Below are positions 26,634 through 37,666 of a stretch of DNA of 64,000 bases, piece after piece; the first letter of the stretch is position 1, and the number at the start of each line of letters is the position of its first letter. Source of the stretch: Candidatus Burkholderia verschuerenii (lineage in GTDB: Bacteria > Pseudomonadota > Gammaproteobacteria > Burkholderiales > Burkholderiaceae); NCBI RefSeq assembly GCF_001189365.1, contig NZ_LFJJ01000004.1, forward strand, positions 1 to 64,000, written 5' to 3'. The notes below the pieces were generated by a model. The model ran no database searches. It saw only the letters and a program-made list of their open reading frames with translations, and had not been told where the DNA came from. The position numbers and the translations under genes were made by a program.

Positions 26634-27254
26634 ATGCATGTCGGTGAGCGCTTCAACAGCATCAGCCATCTGATCGGCGCGGTGCTGGCCGTCGCGGGCC
26701 TGGCGGCGCTCGTCACGATGGGCGCGCTCGATCGCGATCCGTACAAGATCGTGAGCTTCGCGATATACGGCGCGATGCTCTTTCTGCTGTATCTGATTTC
26801 GACGCTGTATCATTTAGCCCGCACGCCGCGCGTCAAGGCGATCCTGCAGAAGTGCGATCATTCGGCTATCTATCTGTTGATCGCCGGCAGCTATACACCC
26901 TTTACACTGGTGACCTTGCGCGGTCCGTGGGGCTGGTCGCTCTTCGGCGTGAGCTGGGGGCTCGCGGTCTTCGGCATCGTGCAGGAACTCACGCTCGGGC
27001 GCCGAACCCGCAGCGTTTCGATGGTGCTCTACGTGTTGATGGGCTGGCTCGCGCTCGTAGCCGTCCGTCCACTCGTGGTGGCGCTGCCGCCCGCAGGCAC
27101 GGCATGGCTCGTGGCGGGCGGTGTGATCTACAGCGCCGGTATCTACTTTTTCATCAACGACGAGCGCATCCGGCACGGCCACGGTATCTGGCATCTGTTC
27201 GTGCTCGCAGGCAGTCTTTGTCAGTTCGTGAGCGTCGCGCGCTACGTCGCGTGA
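26634..27254 (+). CDS. Hemolysin III / PAQR family membrane protein
   Basis: This 206-aa protein has seven membrane helices and belongs to the HlyIII-YqfA/PAQR superfamily. Conserved family residues are seen in ERFNSISHLIGAV, SLYH-like ISTLYHLARTP, CDHSAIYLLIAGSYTPF and HGIWHLFVLAGS, whose His and Asp residues form the likely metal site. The family name comes from haemolysis assays; the true bacterial role is thought to be membrane homeostasis. The ATG at 26634 follows GGAAGG at 26624-26629, so it is preferred over the longer frame. Confidence 0.9.
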   Translation: MHVGERFNSISHLIGAVLAVAGLAALVTMGALDRDPYKIVSFAIYGAMLFLLYLISTLYHLARTPRVKAILQKCDHSAIYLLIAGSYTPFTLVTLRGPWGWSLFGVSWGLAVFGIVQELTLGRRTRSVSMVLYVLMGWLALVAVRPLVVALPPAGTAWLVAGGVIYSAGIYFFINDERIRHGHGIWHLFVLAGSLCQFVSVARYVA

Positions 27255-27493
27255 GCTTCCTGAATTCCGACATTGCACGCGCATCGTTCATGTCGATGCA
27301 ACTTACAGCCAGCCGGCGTGTCTTGATAGCGCGTCGATTCTCGCGGTGATGCCAGGCGCCTGACACGCGCCGACAATGGCCGCCGCCCGATTATTTCCGA
27401 GCGTCGCGCGTGCAGGATTGCGACCGAATCCCGATTCGCCGTCGGCATCGCTGACATGCGCACCGCTCGCCAGAACGAATACGAACATCCTTT

Positions 27494-29059
27494 ATGTCTT
27501 TTGATTCACTCGGCCTGTCCGAACCTCTGCTTCGCGCCGTCAACGAACTGGGCTACTCGAGCCCGACTCCGATTCAGCGCCAGGCCATTCCCGCCGTGCT
27601 CAAGGGCGGCGACCTGCTCGCCGGCGCGCAGACCGGCACCGGCAAGACCGCCGGCTTCACGCTGCCCATTCTTCAACGTCTCTCGCAACTCGCGCCGGCC
27701 GCGACCGCGAAGCGCCCGGTGCGCGCCCTGATCCTCACGCCGACGCGCGAACTCGCCGCGCAGGTCGAGGAAAGCGTGCGCGCCTACGGCAAGTATCTGA
27801 AGCTGAAGTCCACCGTGATGTTCGGCGGCGTCGGCATCAATCCGCAGATCGACGCGTTGAAGCGCGGCGTGGATATCGGCGTAGCGACGCCCGGCCGGCT
27901 GCTCGATCACATGCAGCAGCGGACCATCGATCTGTCTCAGCTCGAGATTCTCGTGCTCGACGAAGCCGATCGCATGCTGGACATGGGCTTTATCCACGAC
28001 ATCAAGCGCGTGCTGGCCAAGCTGCCGCCGAAGCGTCAGAACCTGCTGTTTTCGGCCACCTTCTCCGATGAAATCAAGGCGCTCGCCGACGGCCTGCTCG
28101 ATTCGCCCGCGCTGATCGAAGTCGCGCGCCGCAACACGACGGCGGAAACGGTCGACCAGAAAATCTATCCGGTCGATCGCGATCGCAAGCGCGAACTGCT
28201 GACGCACCTGATCCGCGCCAACAACTGGTTTCAGGTGCTCGTCTTCACGCGTACCAAGCACGGCGCGAACCGTCTTGCCGAGCAACTGACGCGCGACGGC
28301 ATCAGCGCGCTCGCGATCCACGGCAACAAGAGCCAGTCGGCGCGCACGCGTGCGCTCGCGGAGTTCAAGGATCAGACGCTGCAGGTGCTGGTCGCGACCG
28401 ATATCGCGGCGCGCGGCATCGATATCGATCAACTGCCGCACGTCGTCAATTTCGATCTGCCGAACGTGCCGGAAGATTACGTGCATCGGATCGGCCGCAC
28501 GGGCCGCGCGGGCGCGGAAGGCGAAGCGGTGTCGCTCGTTTGCGTCGACGAACATATTCTGCTGCGCGATATCGAGCGCCTGATCAAGCGTAAAATCGTG
28601 CGCGAAGTCGTGCCGGGTTTCGAGCCCGATCCGCACGCGAAGCCCGAGCCGATCCTGCGTCGCAGCGGGCAGCAGCAACGAGGCGCGCCGCGCGAAGGCG
28701 CACCGCGTCGTGACGGCGGTCAGGGTCAAGCGCGTCGCGAAGGCGAAGGCCGCCGCGAAGGCGAATCGCGACGCGACGGCGCGCCGAAGGGACAATCGCG
28801 CGATGCGCGCGCGAGTAACGGCGCATCCGGCAACGGTCAACCGTCGCGCGATGGCCGTGGTCACAAGCCCGCCGCCGCGAAGCCGAATCACGGCGCAGGC
28901 TCGGCGCCCCGCCGCTCCGGCGACGCATCGACGGCCGGCCACGCTGCCGCGCCGCGCGGCAAGGGCGGCAATCCGGGCGCGTTGCTCGGCGGCAAGCCGC
29001 GCATCGATGGCGCGCCTGCGCGTCGCGATCGCGTGCGTTCGGAGGAACGCGGGCGCTAA
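27494..29059 (+). CDS. rhlE: DEAD-box ATP-dependent RNA helicase, RhlE type
   Basis: This RNA helicase remodels structured RNA in ribosome assembly and mRNA decay. Motifs visible are the Q motif [21 protein letters not shown], Ia [14 protein letters not shown] ([13 protein letters not shown]), [33 protein letters not shown] and [12 protein letters not shown]. Residues from about 395 to 521 form a low-complexity Arg/Gly/Asp-rich tail (for example [16 protein letters not shown]) that likely binds RNA. Length and tail are typical of RhlE in Burkholderiaceae. A strong terminator follows. Confidence 0.95.
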   Translation: MSFDSLGLSEPLLRAVNELGYSSPTPIQRQAIPAVLKGGDLLAGAQTGTGKTAGFTLPILQRLSQLAPAATAKRPVRALILTPTRELAAQVEESVRAYGKYLKLKSTVMFGGVGINPQIDALKRGVDIGVATPGRLLDHMQQRTIDLSQLEILVLDEADRMLDMGFIHDIKRVLAKLPPKRQNLLFSATFSDEIKALADGLLDSPALIEVARRNTTAETVDQKIYPVDRDRKRELLTHLIRANNWFQVLVFTRTKHGANRLAEQLTRDGISALAIHGNKSQSARTRALAEFKDQTLQVLVATDIAARGIDIDQLPHVVNFDLPNVPEDYVHRIGRTGRAGAEGEAVSLVCVDEHILLRDIERLIKRKIVREVVPGFEPDPHAKPEPILRRSGQQQRGAPREGAPRRDGGQGQARREGEGRREGESRRDGAPKGQSRDARASNGASGNGQPSRDGRGHKPAAAKPNHGAGSAPRRSGDASTAGHAAAPRGKGGNPGALLGGKPRIDGAPARRDRVRSEERGR

Positions 29060-29096
29060 GCGCCGGTTGTCGTTTTAGGCTGGAATTGTTTCGATG

Positions 29097-29137
29097 TCGC
29101 CCGGATCGCTCTCGCAGTGATCCGGGCGATTGTTTTT
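29097..29137 (+). terminator. Intrinsic terminator after rhlE
   Basis: TCGCCCGGATC (29097-29107) pairs with GATCCGGGCGA (29119-29129), followed by TTGTTTTT. The 11-bp stem is perfect. Confidence 0.92.
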
Positions 29138-29148
29138 GGGCGGCAACT

Positions 29149-29649
29149 TCAGGCGGCAGCGCGTGCCGCCTGCCTCAGCCATTCGATCTGATCGCGCCAG
29201 CGCGCGAGCACGTCGGGCTCATCGACGAGTTCGAAACGGATGCCGCTCGTCAGCCGCGCATAGCCGACGCGTTGCGCTTCGCCGCTTTCGATCGTGCCGA
29301 CGAAGCACGCGACCGGCACGCCATCCATCATCACGCGACGCGTGCTCAACTGCACCTGATAAAAGCACTCGTCCGCGACGAACGAAAGCGTCGCGCGACC
29401 GCGCTCGGCAATCGCGTGCGCGGTGCGCGAGGTCGGCCAGAGCGCGAAGCACAAGGTCCGGGCACCGGGCGCGAGCAATTCGCCGGCGCTCAGCAGCGCG
29501 GTCCGAACGCGCCCGGCATCGTCGACGCCGTGCAGCGACGCGGTGAAACCGTCCGGTGCGGCCGACAACGTGCCGTCGAAGAGCGTGCGAAGCTCAAGCG
29601 GCCATTCGTCGAATGCCGTCTGCGAGGTCGAAGCTTGGGAATCGGTCAT
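29149..29649 (-). CDS. Conserved protein, possible split-barrel flavin-binding fold
   Basis: This 166-aa soluble protein is not firmly recognised. The middle part (VRTALLSAGELLAPGARTLC, then WPTSRTAHAIAERGRATLSFV) resembles the strands and Ser/Thr-Arg phosphate contact of pyridoxamine-5'-phosphate-oxidase-like split barrels. That would make it a flavin- or haem-binding small protein, but the match is by eye only. It lies between rhlE and the ferritin-like gene, 50 bp after the latter's stop on the same strand, so the two may be co-transcribed. Confidence 0.65.
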   Translation of the reverse strand: MTDSQASTSQTAFDEWPLELRTLFDGTLSAAPDGFTASLHGVDDAGRVRTALLSAGELLAPGARTLCFALWPTSRTAHAIAERGRATLSFVADECFYQVQLSTRRVMMDGVPVACFVGTIESGEAQRVGYARLTSGIRFELVDEPDVLARWRDQIEWLRQAARAAA

Positions 29650-29698
29650 GAACTCACGATGCCGGAGCGCGCCCCGGCATCTCCTGATCGGGAAGCAA

Positions 29699-30523
29699 TC
29701 AGCGGAAGAACAACTGCGTCATCTTGGCCAGCGGATATTGCACGCCGGGCAGAATCTTCGCCGGCAGATCGAGCGGCTTGAGCAGCATCTTGATGCATTG
29801 ATCCGCCGACAGATTGCGCCGAACGAGCGCATTGACGCGCGCGGACAGTTGGCGATTGTAGTCGGCGTCCTGCGCGCGTTCGGGATATCGAATCGCGAAC
29901 ACATGACGCAACGCGATTTCAGAATCTTCGCTCTTGAGTTCGGCCACGCGCCGGATCAGGGCGCCGAGCACCGCGAACCGGCCATTGCCTTCGATCTTGT
30001 TCCACTTCTTGAAAAAGTGGAAAAAGTGCTTGTAGTGGCGCACTTCGTCGGTACGGATATTGTCGGTGATCTCCTTGAGCACCGGCTCGTCCGAACACTT
30101 GTTGATGGCGCGATACAGCGTGGCCGTACCCGTTTCCACGACGCAACGCGCCACCATTTCGAGCGCGCGCTTCTTCTCGAACGCCTCGTACGAGCACGTC
30201 TTCGAATATTCGTCGAAAAAATTCTTGAAGGCCGTGTCCCAGTCGAAGGTGGGCCACACATGATTGATGTAGGTCTTGAGCGCGAACCCGTGCTGCATTT
30301 CTTCGGGCTCCCACTCATTATTCAGCCATGCCGCGATCTCGGGATCGTCTTGAAAATAAGTGCTGAGATTGCTGGTGTAAAGATCGGTGCCGCTCTCGAT
30401 AAACGAGCAGGCACACAACAACAGCAAAAGATCTTCGTTCGACGCCGCCTTTTGACGATCTATTCGATTGAGATCGATGTCTTCGATGCGCCAGGGCATC
30501 ACATAAGTCCGATCTGCGTGCAT
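29699..30523 (-). CDS. Ferritin-like diiron protein
   Basis: This 274-aa all-helical protein has the ligand pattern of a diiron four-helix bundle: E in LCACSFIESGTDLY, EPEEMQHG (E-x-x-H), E in VVETGTATLYRA, and DEVRHYKHFFHFF (D/E-x-x-H). Length and helix spacing fit the ferritin-like/ribonucleotide-reductase-like superfamily, close to acyl-carrier-protein desaturase or AurF-type oxygenases. The substrate is unknown. No signal peptide is present. Base composition is somewhat lower in GC than its neighbours. Confidence 0.75.
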   Translation of the reverse strand: MHADRTYVMPWRIEDIDLNRIDRQKAASNEDLLLLLCACSFIESGTDLYTSNLSTYFQDDPEIAAWLNNEWEPEEMQHGFALKTYINHVWPTFDWDTAFKNFFDEYSKTCSYEAFEKKRALEMVARCVVETGTATLYRAINKCSDEPVLKEITDNIRTDEVRHYKHFFHFFKKWNKIEGNGRFAVLGALIRRVAELKSEDSEIALRHVFAIRYPERAQDADYNRQLSARVNALVRRNLSADQCIKMLLKPLDLPAKILPGVQYPLAKMTQLFFR

Positions 30524-30773
30524 GTATCGCGCTCCCTTGCTGGAATGAACGCGCCATCGGCCAAAAAGGACGGCCGAGGTTCAAAGGTGAAGCCGCGTGT
30601 GGTTCGATTCCAGCTTGCCTGTCAGCTTGGTTTCCTGTCCTTGGCGGCCTGTTAGACAATCTTAGCCGTCCCGCAACGAGTTTGCAGACATCAAGGGACA
30701 GACTTCCGCCGTGCGGCGCAGTTCCGTGCCCGGCAAATCTTTACGACTCGTCCAGACGGCTATCAGGCGCAGA

Positions 30774-32126
30774 TCAGAGCAGGAATTGTGCCGTTGCTGC
30801 GGGCGCGCGTCGGCTCGTGCTCAAGCCATGCGTTGCGCACGCTTCATTCGCCACGCGACGATGACGAGCGACAGTACCGCTGCAAGCAACACGTAATCTC
30901 GGTGCGAGCTTGTCGCCGGTGACGTGGATGAACGTCTCGACGATGGTCGGCGCAAAGCCGCCGAACAGCGTCACGCCGAGCGCATAGCCGATGGACAGAC
31001 CCGTCGAGCACACGCGCGTGGGAAAGATTTCGGACATGAGCGCGGGCATCGGACCGGAATATGCCGCCTTGAGAATGCCCGCGCCGGCTTGCAGCACGAC
31101 GAGCGACGCGACGGTCGGATGCGTTTGCAGCCAGGCAAACATCGGATAAATCGTGACGCCCATCACAATCGACGTGCCGAGCATGATGCGGATACGCCCG
31201 AGCCTATCGGACAGCGCGCCCATCACCGGCGAAAAGATGAATTGCAATCCGCCATTGAGCACGACCACTGCGAACGATGCCGTGGCCGGCAGATGCAACT
31301 GCTTGACCGCGTACATCGGCATGTAGAGTTGCAGCACATACACGCCCACCGTCGACTGCGCGACGATGCCGATCGCCAGCAACAAATTGATCCATTGCTT
31401 CGAGAACGACACACCCGGCTCGGCGGTTTGCGGTTTGGCGCGGTTGGCGAGAAACTCCGGCGTTTCGTCCAGATGCGAGCGGATGTAATAGCCGACCGGC
31501 CCGATCAGCAGGCCGAACACGAACGGAATGCGCCAGCCCCAGCTTTCGAGTTGCGGTTGCGGAAGCCAGGCGCTGAGAATCGAGCCGAACGCCGCCGCCA
31601 TGATCGCCGCGAGCCCTTGGCTGGCGAACTGCCAGCTCGCGTAGTACCCGCGTTTCGACGCGCTGTGCTCGACCATGAAGGCCGTCGCGCTGCCGAATTC
31701 GCCGCCGACGGCAAAGCCCTGAATCAGGCGCGCGAGCAGGATCAGCAACGGCGCGGCGATGCCGATCCGCTCGTAGGTCGGCATGATCGCCATCGTCAGC
31801 GTGCCGGGCGTCATCAGAAGGATCGCGACGGTCAGCGCTGCCTTGCGGCCTTTCCTGTCGCCGTAGACGCCCAGCACGATCGCCCCGAGCGGCCGCATGA
31901 AAAACGAGATGCCGAAGGTGCCGATGGCGAGCATCGTCGACAGCCATTCGTCGTGCGACGGGAAGAACGCCCGCGCGATCATCGACGCGAAGTAGCCGTA
32001 GACGAGGAAGTCGAACCATTCGAGCGCATTACCCACCGACGACGAAAACACGATGCGACGCACCATCGCCTTCGAAAGCGGTTGCGTGTGCGTCTCGTGC
32101 GCGGCCGAGCCGTGCGAAGTGTCCAT
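30774..32126 (-). pseudogene. MFS transporter, MHS (metabolite:H+ symporter) type, frameshifted at the C-terminus
   Basis: The ATG at 32126 has GGAG upstream and opens an MHS-type symporter (FSSSVGNALEWFDFLVYGYF; GRKAALTVAILLM; loop GDRKGRKA; RLIQGFAVGGEFGSATAF). Eleven membrane helices are in frame. At about 30897-30902 the frame shifts: after HVTGDKLAP the normal end YYVLLAAVLSLVIVAWRMKR is found one frame over, ending at a TGA at 30821-30823. As encoded, the last membrane helix is replaced by an Arg/Ala-rich tail running to 30774. A deletion of 2 bp explains it. Activity is doubtful. The likely substrate class is an organic acid or a sugar acid. Confidence 0.85.
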
Positions 32127-32280
32127 GATATCTCCTGCTTTTTTCATATCGTCGCGCGTCGCGTGCCGTTTCGCGCGGACGTGCGTCGCCCGTTCGCTTG
32201 CGCCGTGGCAGCGAACTTGACGAAGATGTTAGGTCGAAGGCGAGCGCCGGATCAGCGCTCGCCGGATCGGTCGATCGGCC

Positions 32281-33914
32281 TCAGAAGCCGGCTGCGAGCC
32301 CGTCGCGCCGGCTGTCGCTCGCCGCGACGTAGCCGCGATCGGGATCGTTGCGGTCGAGTTTCCAGATGTACTGGCCCGAGCCGAAATCCATATACGGGTC
32401 GTCGATCGACTTGATCGTGTGGCCAAGTCCTTCCAGCGCGCGCGCCGTTTCCGGATCGAGCGTCGACTCGACGTCGATGGTGAAATCGCGGTTGACCTTC
32501 CAGCGCGGCGCATCGCACGCAGCCTGCGGCTGCTGGCCGTAGTCGAGCATCCGCACGATGGACTGCAAATGCCCTTGCGGCTGCATGTCGCCGCCCATCA
32601 CGCCGAAGCTCATGACGGCTTCCTGCTTGCCGTCGACCTGCTGCGTCAGGAACGCCGGGATGATGGTGTGGAACGGGCGCTTGCCGCCTTCGACCACGTT
32701 GGCCGACTTCGGGTCCATCGAGAAGCCGCTGCCGCGGTTCTGCAGCGAAATGCCCATGTTCGGCACGACCACGCCCGAACCGAAGCCCATGTAATTCGAC
32801 TGGATGAAGCTCACCATCATGCCGCGCTCGTCCGCCACCGACATGTAGATGGTACCGCCGGCCTTCGGCATGCCGAAATCGAACTGCGTGGCCTTCGACG
32901 GATCGATCAGTTTCGCGCGCTCGGTGAGATACGCGTCGTCGAGCATCTGCTCGGGCGTCACTTCCATCGAGCGCGGATCGGTGACGTAGCGGTAGACATC
33001 CGCGAATGCGAGTTTCATCGCCTCGATTTGCAGATGCTGAGACTCGATGCGATCGACCGTCAGCGTGTCGATGTCGAACTTGTCGAGAATGCCGAGCGCG
33101 ATGAGCGCGGCGATGCCCTGCCCGTTCGGCGGAATCTCGTGCACCGTATGGCCACGATAATCCTTGCTGATCGGCTCAACCCAGTCCGCGCGATAGTTGC
33201 GCAGATCGTCCAGCGTCATCGCGCCGCCGCCTTCGCGCGAATAGGCCGCGATGCGCTCCGCGATTTCGCCTTCGTAGTAAGCGCGCGGGCCGTGCTTCGC
33301 GAGCAGGCGCAAGGTGTTGGCGTGACCGGGAAAGCGCACGAGTTCGCTGACTTCGGGCGCGCGGCCGCGCGGCATGAAGGTATCCGCGAAGCCCGGCTGA
33401 TCTTTCAGTTCCGGCACGGCCGCCGCCCACTTGTACGCGACGATGCTCGCCACCGCATGGCCGCGCTCCGCGATCTCGATGGCCGGTTCCATGAGGTCCG
33501 CAAACGGCAGGCTGCCGAATTTGGCATGCAACGCTTCCCAACCCGCGATGACGCCGGGCACCGTCACCGAATCCCAGCCGCGCTTCGGCTGTTGCGCAAG
33601 ACCGCCTTCCTCGCCGTACTTGCGACGGAAGTAATCGACATTCCACGCCGCCGGCGAAACGCCCGACGCATTCAACCCATGCAACTTTTTGCCGTCCCAC
33701 ACGAGCGCGAAGGCATCGCCGCCGAGACCGCACGACACCGGTTCGCCACGGTGATGGCGGCCGCCGCGATGGCCGCATCGACTGCATTGCCGCCCTTCCA
33801 GAGCATGCGCAGGCCGGCCTGAGCCGCGAGCGGGTGAGACGTGGACACGATGTTGCGTGCGAATACGGGCAGGCGCGGTGTCGGATACGGGTTTTGCCAG
33901 TTGAAGCGAGTCAT
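32281..33914 (-). pseudogene. Gamma-glutamyltransferase (Ggt), 1-bp frameshift near the 5' end
   Basis: The ATG at 33914 opens MTRFNWQNPYPTPRLPVFAR and the first Ggt segment (GGNAVDAAIAAAAITV). At about 33745 one base is missing: ITV should run on to VEPVSCGLGGDAFALVWDG, which is found in the next frame. From there to the stop at 32281 the protein is complete. It includes the conserved region with the autoprocessing threonine (AGGTIYMSVADERG) and the substrate loop (MNRG-like LQNRGSGFSMDP). Ggt is a periplasmic enzyme that cleaves glutathione and is made as a self-cleaving proenzyme. Broken after about 55 residues, it is unlikely to be made. Confidence 0.88.
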
Positions 33915-34352
33915 GTATGAAGTCCGGAATGCGGGTGGTCGATGCCACCTCACGATGCGAAAAGGCTTGATGAAGCTGTCAGGCAAAACCGAAAGTTTGC
34001 ATTGCGAGTCAAAGCTTAAACAAATTCATTTATTGTATGAATTGATGCAACGAAGGCATGAATAAGCCGCTGCTGAGTTTGTGTGCACTGCGGTAGGAAC
34101 CTCAAGTAAATTCTGCAAACCTCCGGCCACATCTACCCGCCGTCCCGCGCTCGAAAAGTCAAAGTGAAAATTTTTCTCGCGCATTTGGCACTCGTCTGAC
34201 GCTTGCCTACAATCCCAATTCCCGGCATTCGCAGCACAAAAATTCTGGCGTGTGCCCGGCAGTTTTCAGTATCCCCGTACAACGTTTCGAAGCTTAAAGA
34301 TCCGGCTCACAAAGCCGGTTGCTTATGCCGTTCGGTCGTCATGGAGAACACG
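33915..34352. other. Divergent intergenic region between ggt remnant and a small gene
   Basis: These 438 bases are noticeably AT-richer than the surroundings, especially 33990-34080. They contain the 7-7-7 inverted repeat at 34023-34043, a CCGGCT-CACAA-AGCCGG hairpin (34302-34318), and one copy of the 14-mer repeat (34324-34337). I see no protein gene in it. Confidence 0.5.
34023..34043. promoter_or_regulatory. Inverted repeat in the ggt upstream region, candidate operator
   Basis: AATTCAT, 7-nt spacer, ATGAATT lies in an AT-rich block 110 bp before the ggt start. Architecture suits a dimeric repressor or LysR-type site; the binding protein is unknown. Confidence 0.45.
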
Positions 34353-34550
34353 ATGCTGAGTCCGCACGAATTTGCCACGCTGCTATTGGTTCAGGAAGCT
34401 CCGAATCAGGTCGAGATGGAACGCGAGGAACTCGACGCCTTGCTGGAACACCAACTCGTACAACTCGAAAATCTCGCCTCGGGACGGCAGCAATGGCGTC
34501 TCACCGAATCCGGCGATTCCACCGTCAAGGCTTTCAAGCGCTTCTCGTAG
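34353..34550 (+). CDS. Small hypothetical protein, possible winged-helix fold
   Basis: This 65-aa acidic-to-basic protein has MLSPHEFATLLLVQEAPNQV, then a Glu/Leu-rich helix, then WRLTESGDSTVKAFKRF, which looks like the wing and last helix of a winged-helix module. The ATG at 34353 has GGAG at 34343-34346 with 6 nt spacing. No other domain is seen. It is probably lineage-specific. Confidence 0.6.
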   Translation: MLSPHEFATLLLVQEAPNQVEMEREELDALLEHQLVQLENLASGRQQWRLTESGDSTVKAFKRFS

Positions 34551-34609
34551 CAAATTCCGCAGGACTCCGGACGCGGCGCTCCAGCCGCGTTACGGCTTCA
34601 CCCTCTACC

Positions 34610-34996
34610 CTATCCCGCACGCAAGGTCGGATCGACCGACGCACGCCAGGTAAGCGCCTGCGCACGCTGATCCAGGAAGAAATTGGCCCATGCACTTTGC
34701 GCATCCGGGCCGGGACTCGCCTTGTACGCACGGTATCGCTCGGCGATCGACGCCTGGAAGCCGCAAAAGCGCTCCTTCGACACGCCGCCGCGCTTTTGCG
34801 CGACATAGGCATCGAAAAACGCCGAGTAGACCGACTGCGCGTCCGCGCCGTAGTCGACCGGCGTGCTCGCGCACATCGACTGCAAGGCATCGAAGGACGG
34901 CGCGCCTAGCGAGCCGTCGAGATTCGGCGTGCCAACGCAGGCGGCCAGCGCGACCGCGCCGAACACGCCTGAAAGAATCAGAATCCACATTCGCAT
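34610..34996 (-). CDS. Hypothetical lipoprotein
   Basis: The ATG at 34996 has AGGTGA upstream. [20 protein letters not shown] is a lipoprotein signal (lipobox LAAC, Cys20). The mature 108 residues have two further Cys (SMCAST and ERFCGF) and a helix-rich composition with Tyr/Gln ([15 protein letters not shown]). No known domain. The reading frame is intact. It is divergent from glpK. Confidence 0.65.
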   Translation of the reverse strand: MRMWILILSGVFGAVALAACVGTPNLDGSLGAPSFDALQSMCASTPVDYGADAQSVYSAFFDAYVAQKRGGVSKERFCGFQASIAERYRAYKASPGPDAQSAWANFFLDQRAQALTWRASVDPTLRAG

Positions 34997-35058
34997 TGCA
35001 TTCACCTGTGGTCGATTCGAGCCGCCAGTATCGGTCGATCCCAAAGTTCGCGCCACTC

Positions 35059-35146
35059 GGCCGAACGGCATAGGCCGAATGGCATCTTTTCGCGGACACG
35101 ATGGAATCTGCCGATTTGCCTATGCCATTCGGCCAGGTTGTCCGCG
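35059..35146. repeat. Cluster of 14-mer repeats and an inverted repeat upstream of glpK
   Basis: Two tandem copies, GGCCGAACGGCATA (35059-35072) and GGCCGAATGGCATC (35073-35086), are followed by an inverted copy, TATGCCATTCGGCC (35121-35134). A second nested inverted repeat is CGCGGACA (35091-35098) with TGTCCGCG (35139-35146). Related copies lie at 34324-34337 and at 41397-41408. It could be an operator for glpK or a small dispersed repeat. Confidence 0.6.
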
Positions 35147-35233
35147 ATCCTCGCCTCCGATAGATTGTTTGCACAGGCGGACGGTCATCGTCCGAGCCAT
35201 GCAGCCCACGCGTCTGTCCAACCGGAGAAGACC

Positions 35234-36730
<1,497 letters not shown>

Positions 36731-36750
36731 CCGTGCGCAGCCCGCACCTA

Positions 36751-37437
36751 TCAGGACATGACGTCCCCGAATTCCCCGCGCACACCCGCTTCGACAAACG
36801 CAGGCAGCTCATCCATATGCTTCATGATTCGCGTCACGCCCATGTCGCCCAACACCTGCGCATAACCGCCGGGAATGTGGCTCGCGCCCACGAACGCGAC
36901 GGTTTTCATGCCCGCCGCGCGCGCGGCCGAGAGGCCCGCGATGCTGTCCTCGATCACCAGACAGCGCGCCGGATCGACGCCGAGCGCTTTCGCCGCGAAA
37001 AGGTACACGTCGGGAAACGGCTTCGGACGCTCGACCTGCTGCGCGCTGAAAACCCGCTCGCGCACGATTTCCTCCAGCCCCGCGCGACGAACCGACGCCT
37101 GAACCCGCTCCATCCGGCTATTCGACACGACCGCGACTAGCAAGCCGCATCGTTCGAGCGCCGCACGCACGCCCGCGATCGGCCCGACGGATTGTGCAAG
37201 CTCGCGCGACACGCGCGCCTCGATCGTTTCGACGAATTTCTACGGCATGACAATGCCGAAGCGGCTCTCCAGATCGGCGAGAAAGCGCGACGTCTGCTGG
37301 CCGAAGGCGGTTTTCACGACCGGTTCGAAGTCAATGCCGGGGAAAGTCTCCGTCAGGACCTCCAGCATGACGCGGTCGACGATGACTTCGCTGTCGACGA
37401 GCACGCCGTCGCAGTCGCAGATGAGGAGATCGATCAT
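36751..37437 (-). pseudogene. HAD-IA phosphatase (beta-phosphoglucomutase-like), in-frame amber codon
   Basis: The ATG at 37437 starts MIDLLICDCDGVLVDSEVI, with motif I DCDGV. After FGIVMP a TAG (37240-37242 on the complement) interrupts, and the same frame continues [15 protein letters not shown], then motif [12 protein letters not shown], the motif III Lys in [18 protein letters not shown] and motif [14 protein letters not shown], ending at 36751. All catalytic parts are therefore present but split by one nonsense codon. A single substitution (for example CAG, AAG or GAG to TAG) would explain it. The true substrate is unknown. Confidence 0.87.
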
Positions 37438-37531
37438 GATGTTTCGTATGACATGGAACCGTGATGATAAGCGCTCGCGAACTCGCCGCCGCCCGAGCAT
37501 CGTGGAGAGCGTGGAAAACTGACGCCGGCGC

Positions 37532-37537
37532 TATAAT
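37532..37537 (+). promoter_or_regulatory. -10 element of miaB
   Basis: TATAAT within GGCGCTATAAT, 130 bp before the miaB start. The -35 region is weak. The same context precedes mutL. Confidence 0.5.
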
Positions 37538-37666
37538 ATTGGGTTCAATTACAGTAAAAAGCGGTGCGGATCGGCAGAAATACGCGCTAAAGCGCCACCG
37601 TCCGCGGCGAATCCCTCAATCTCTTTTTTACGCCCCCAGATTAACCACTGTGACCGGCGACGATTC

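Noticed and set aside
30595-30620. GGTTCGATTCC resembling a tRNA T-loop
   Set aside because: Flanking bases do not form a 5-bp T stem and no acceptor, anticodon or D arm fits; it is chance sequence upstream of the ferritin-like gene.
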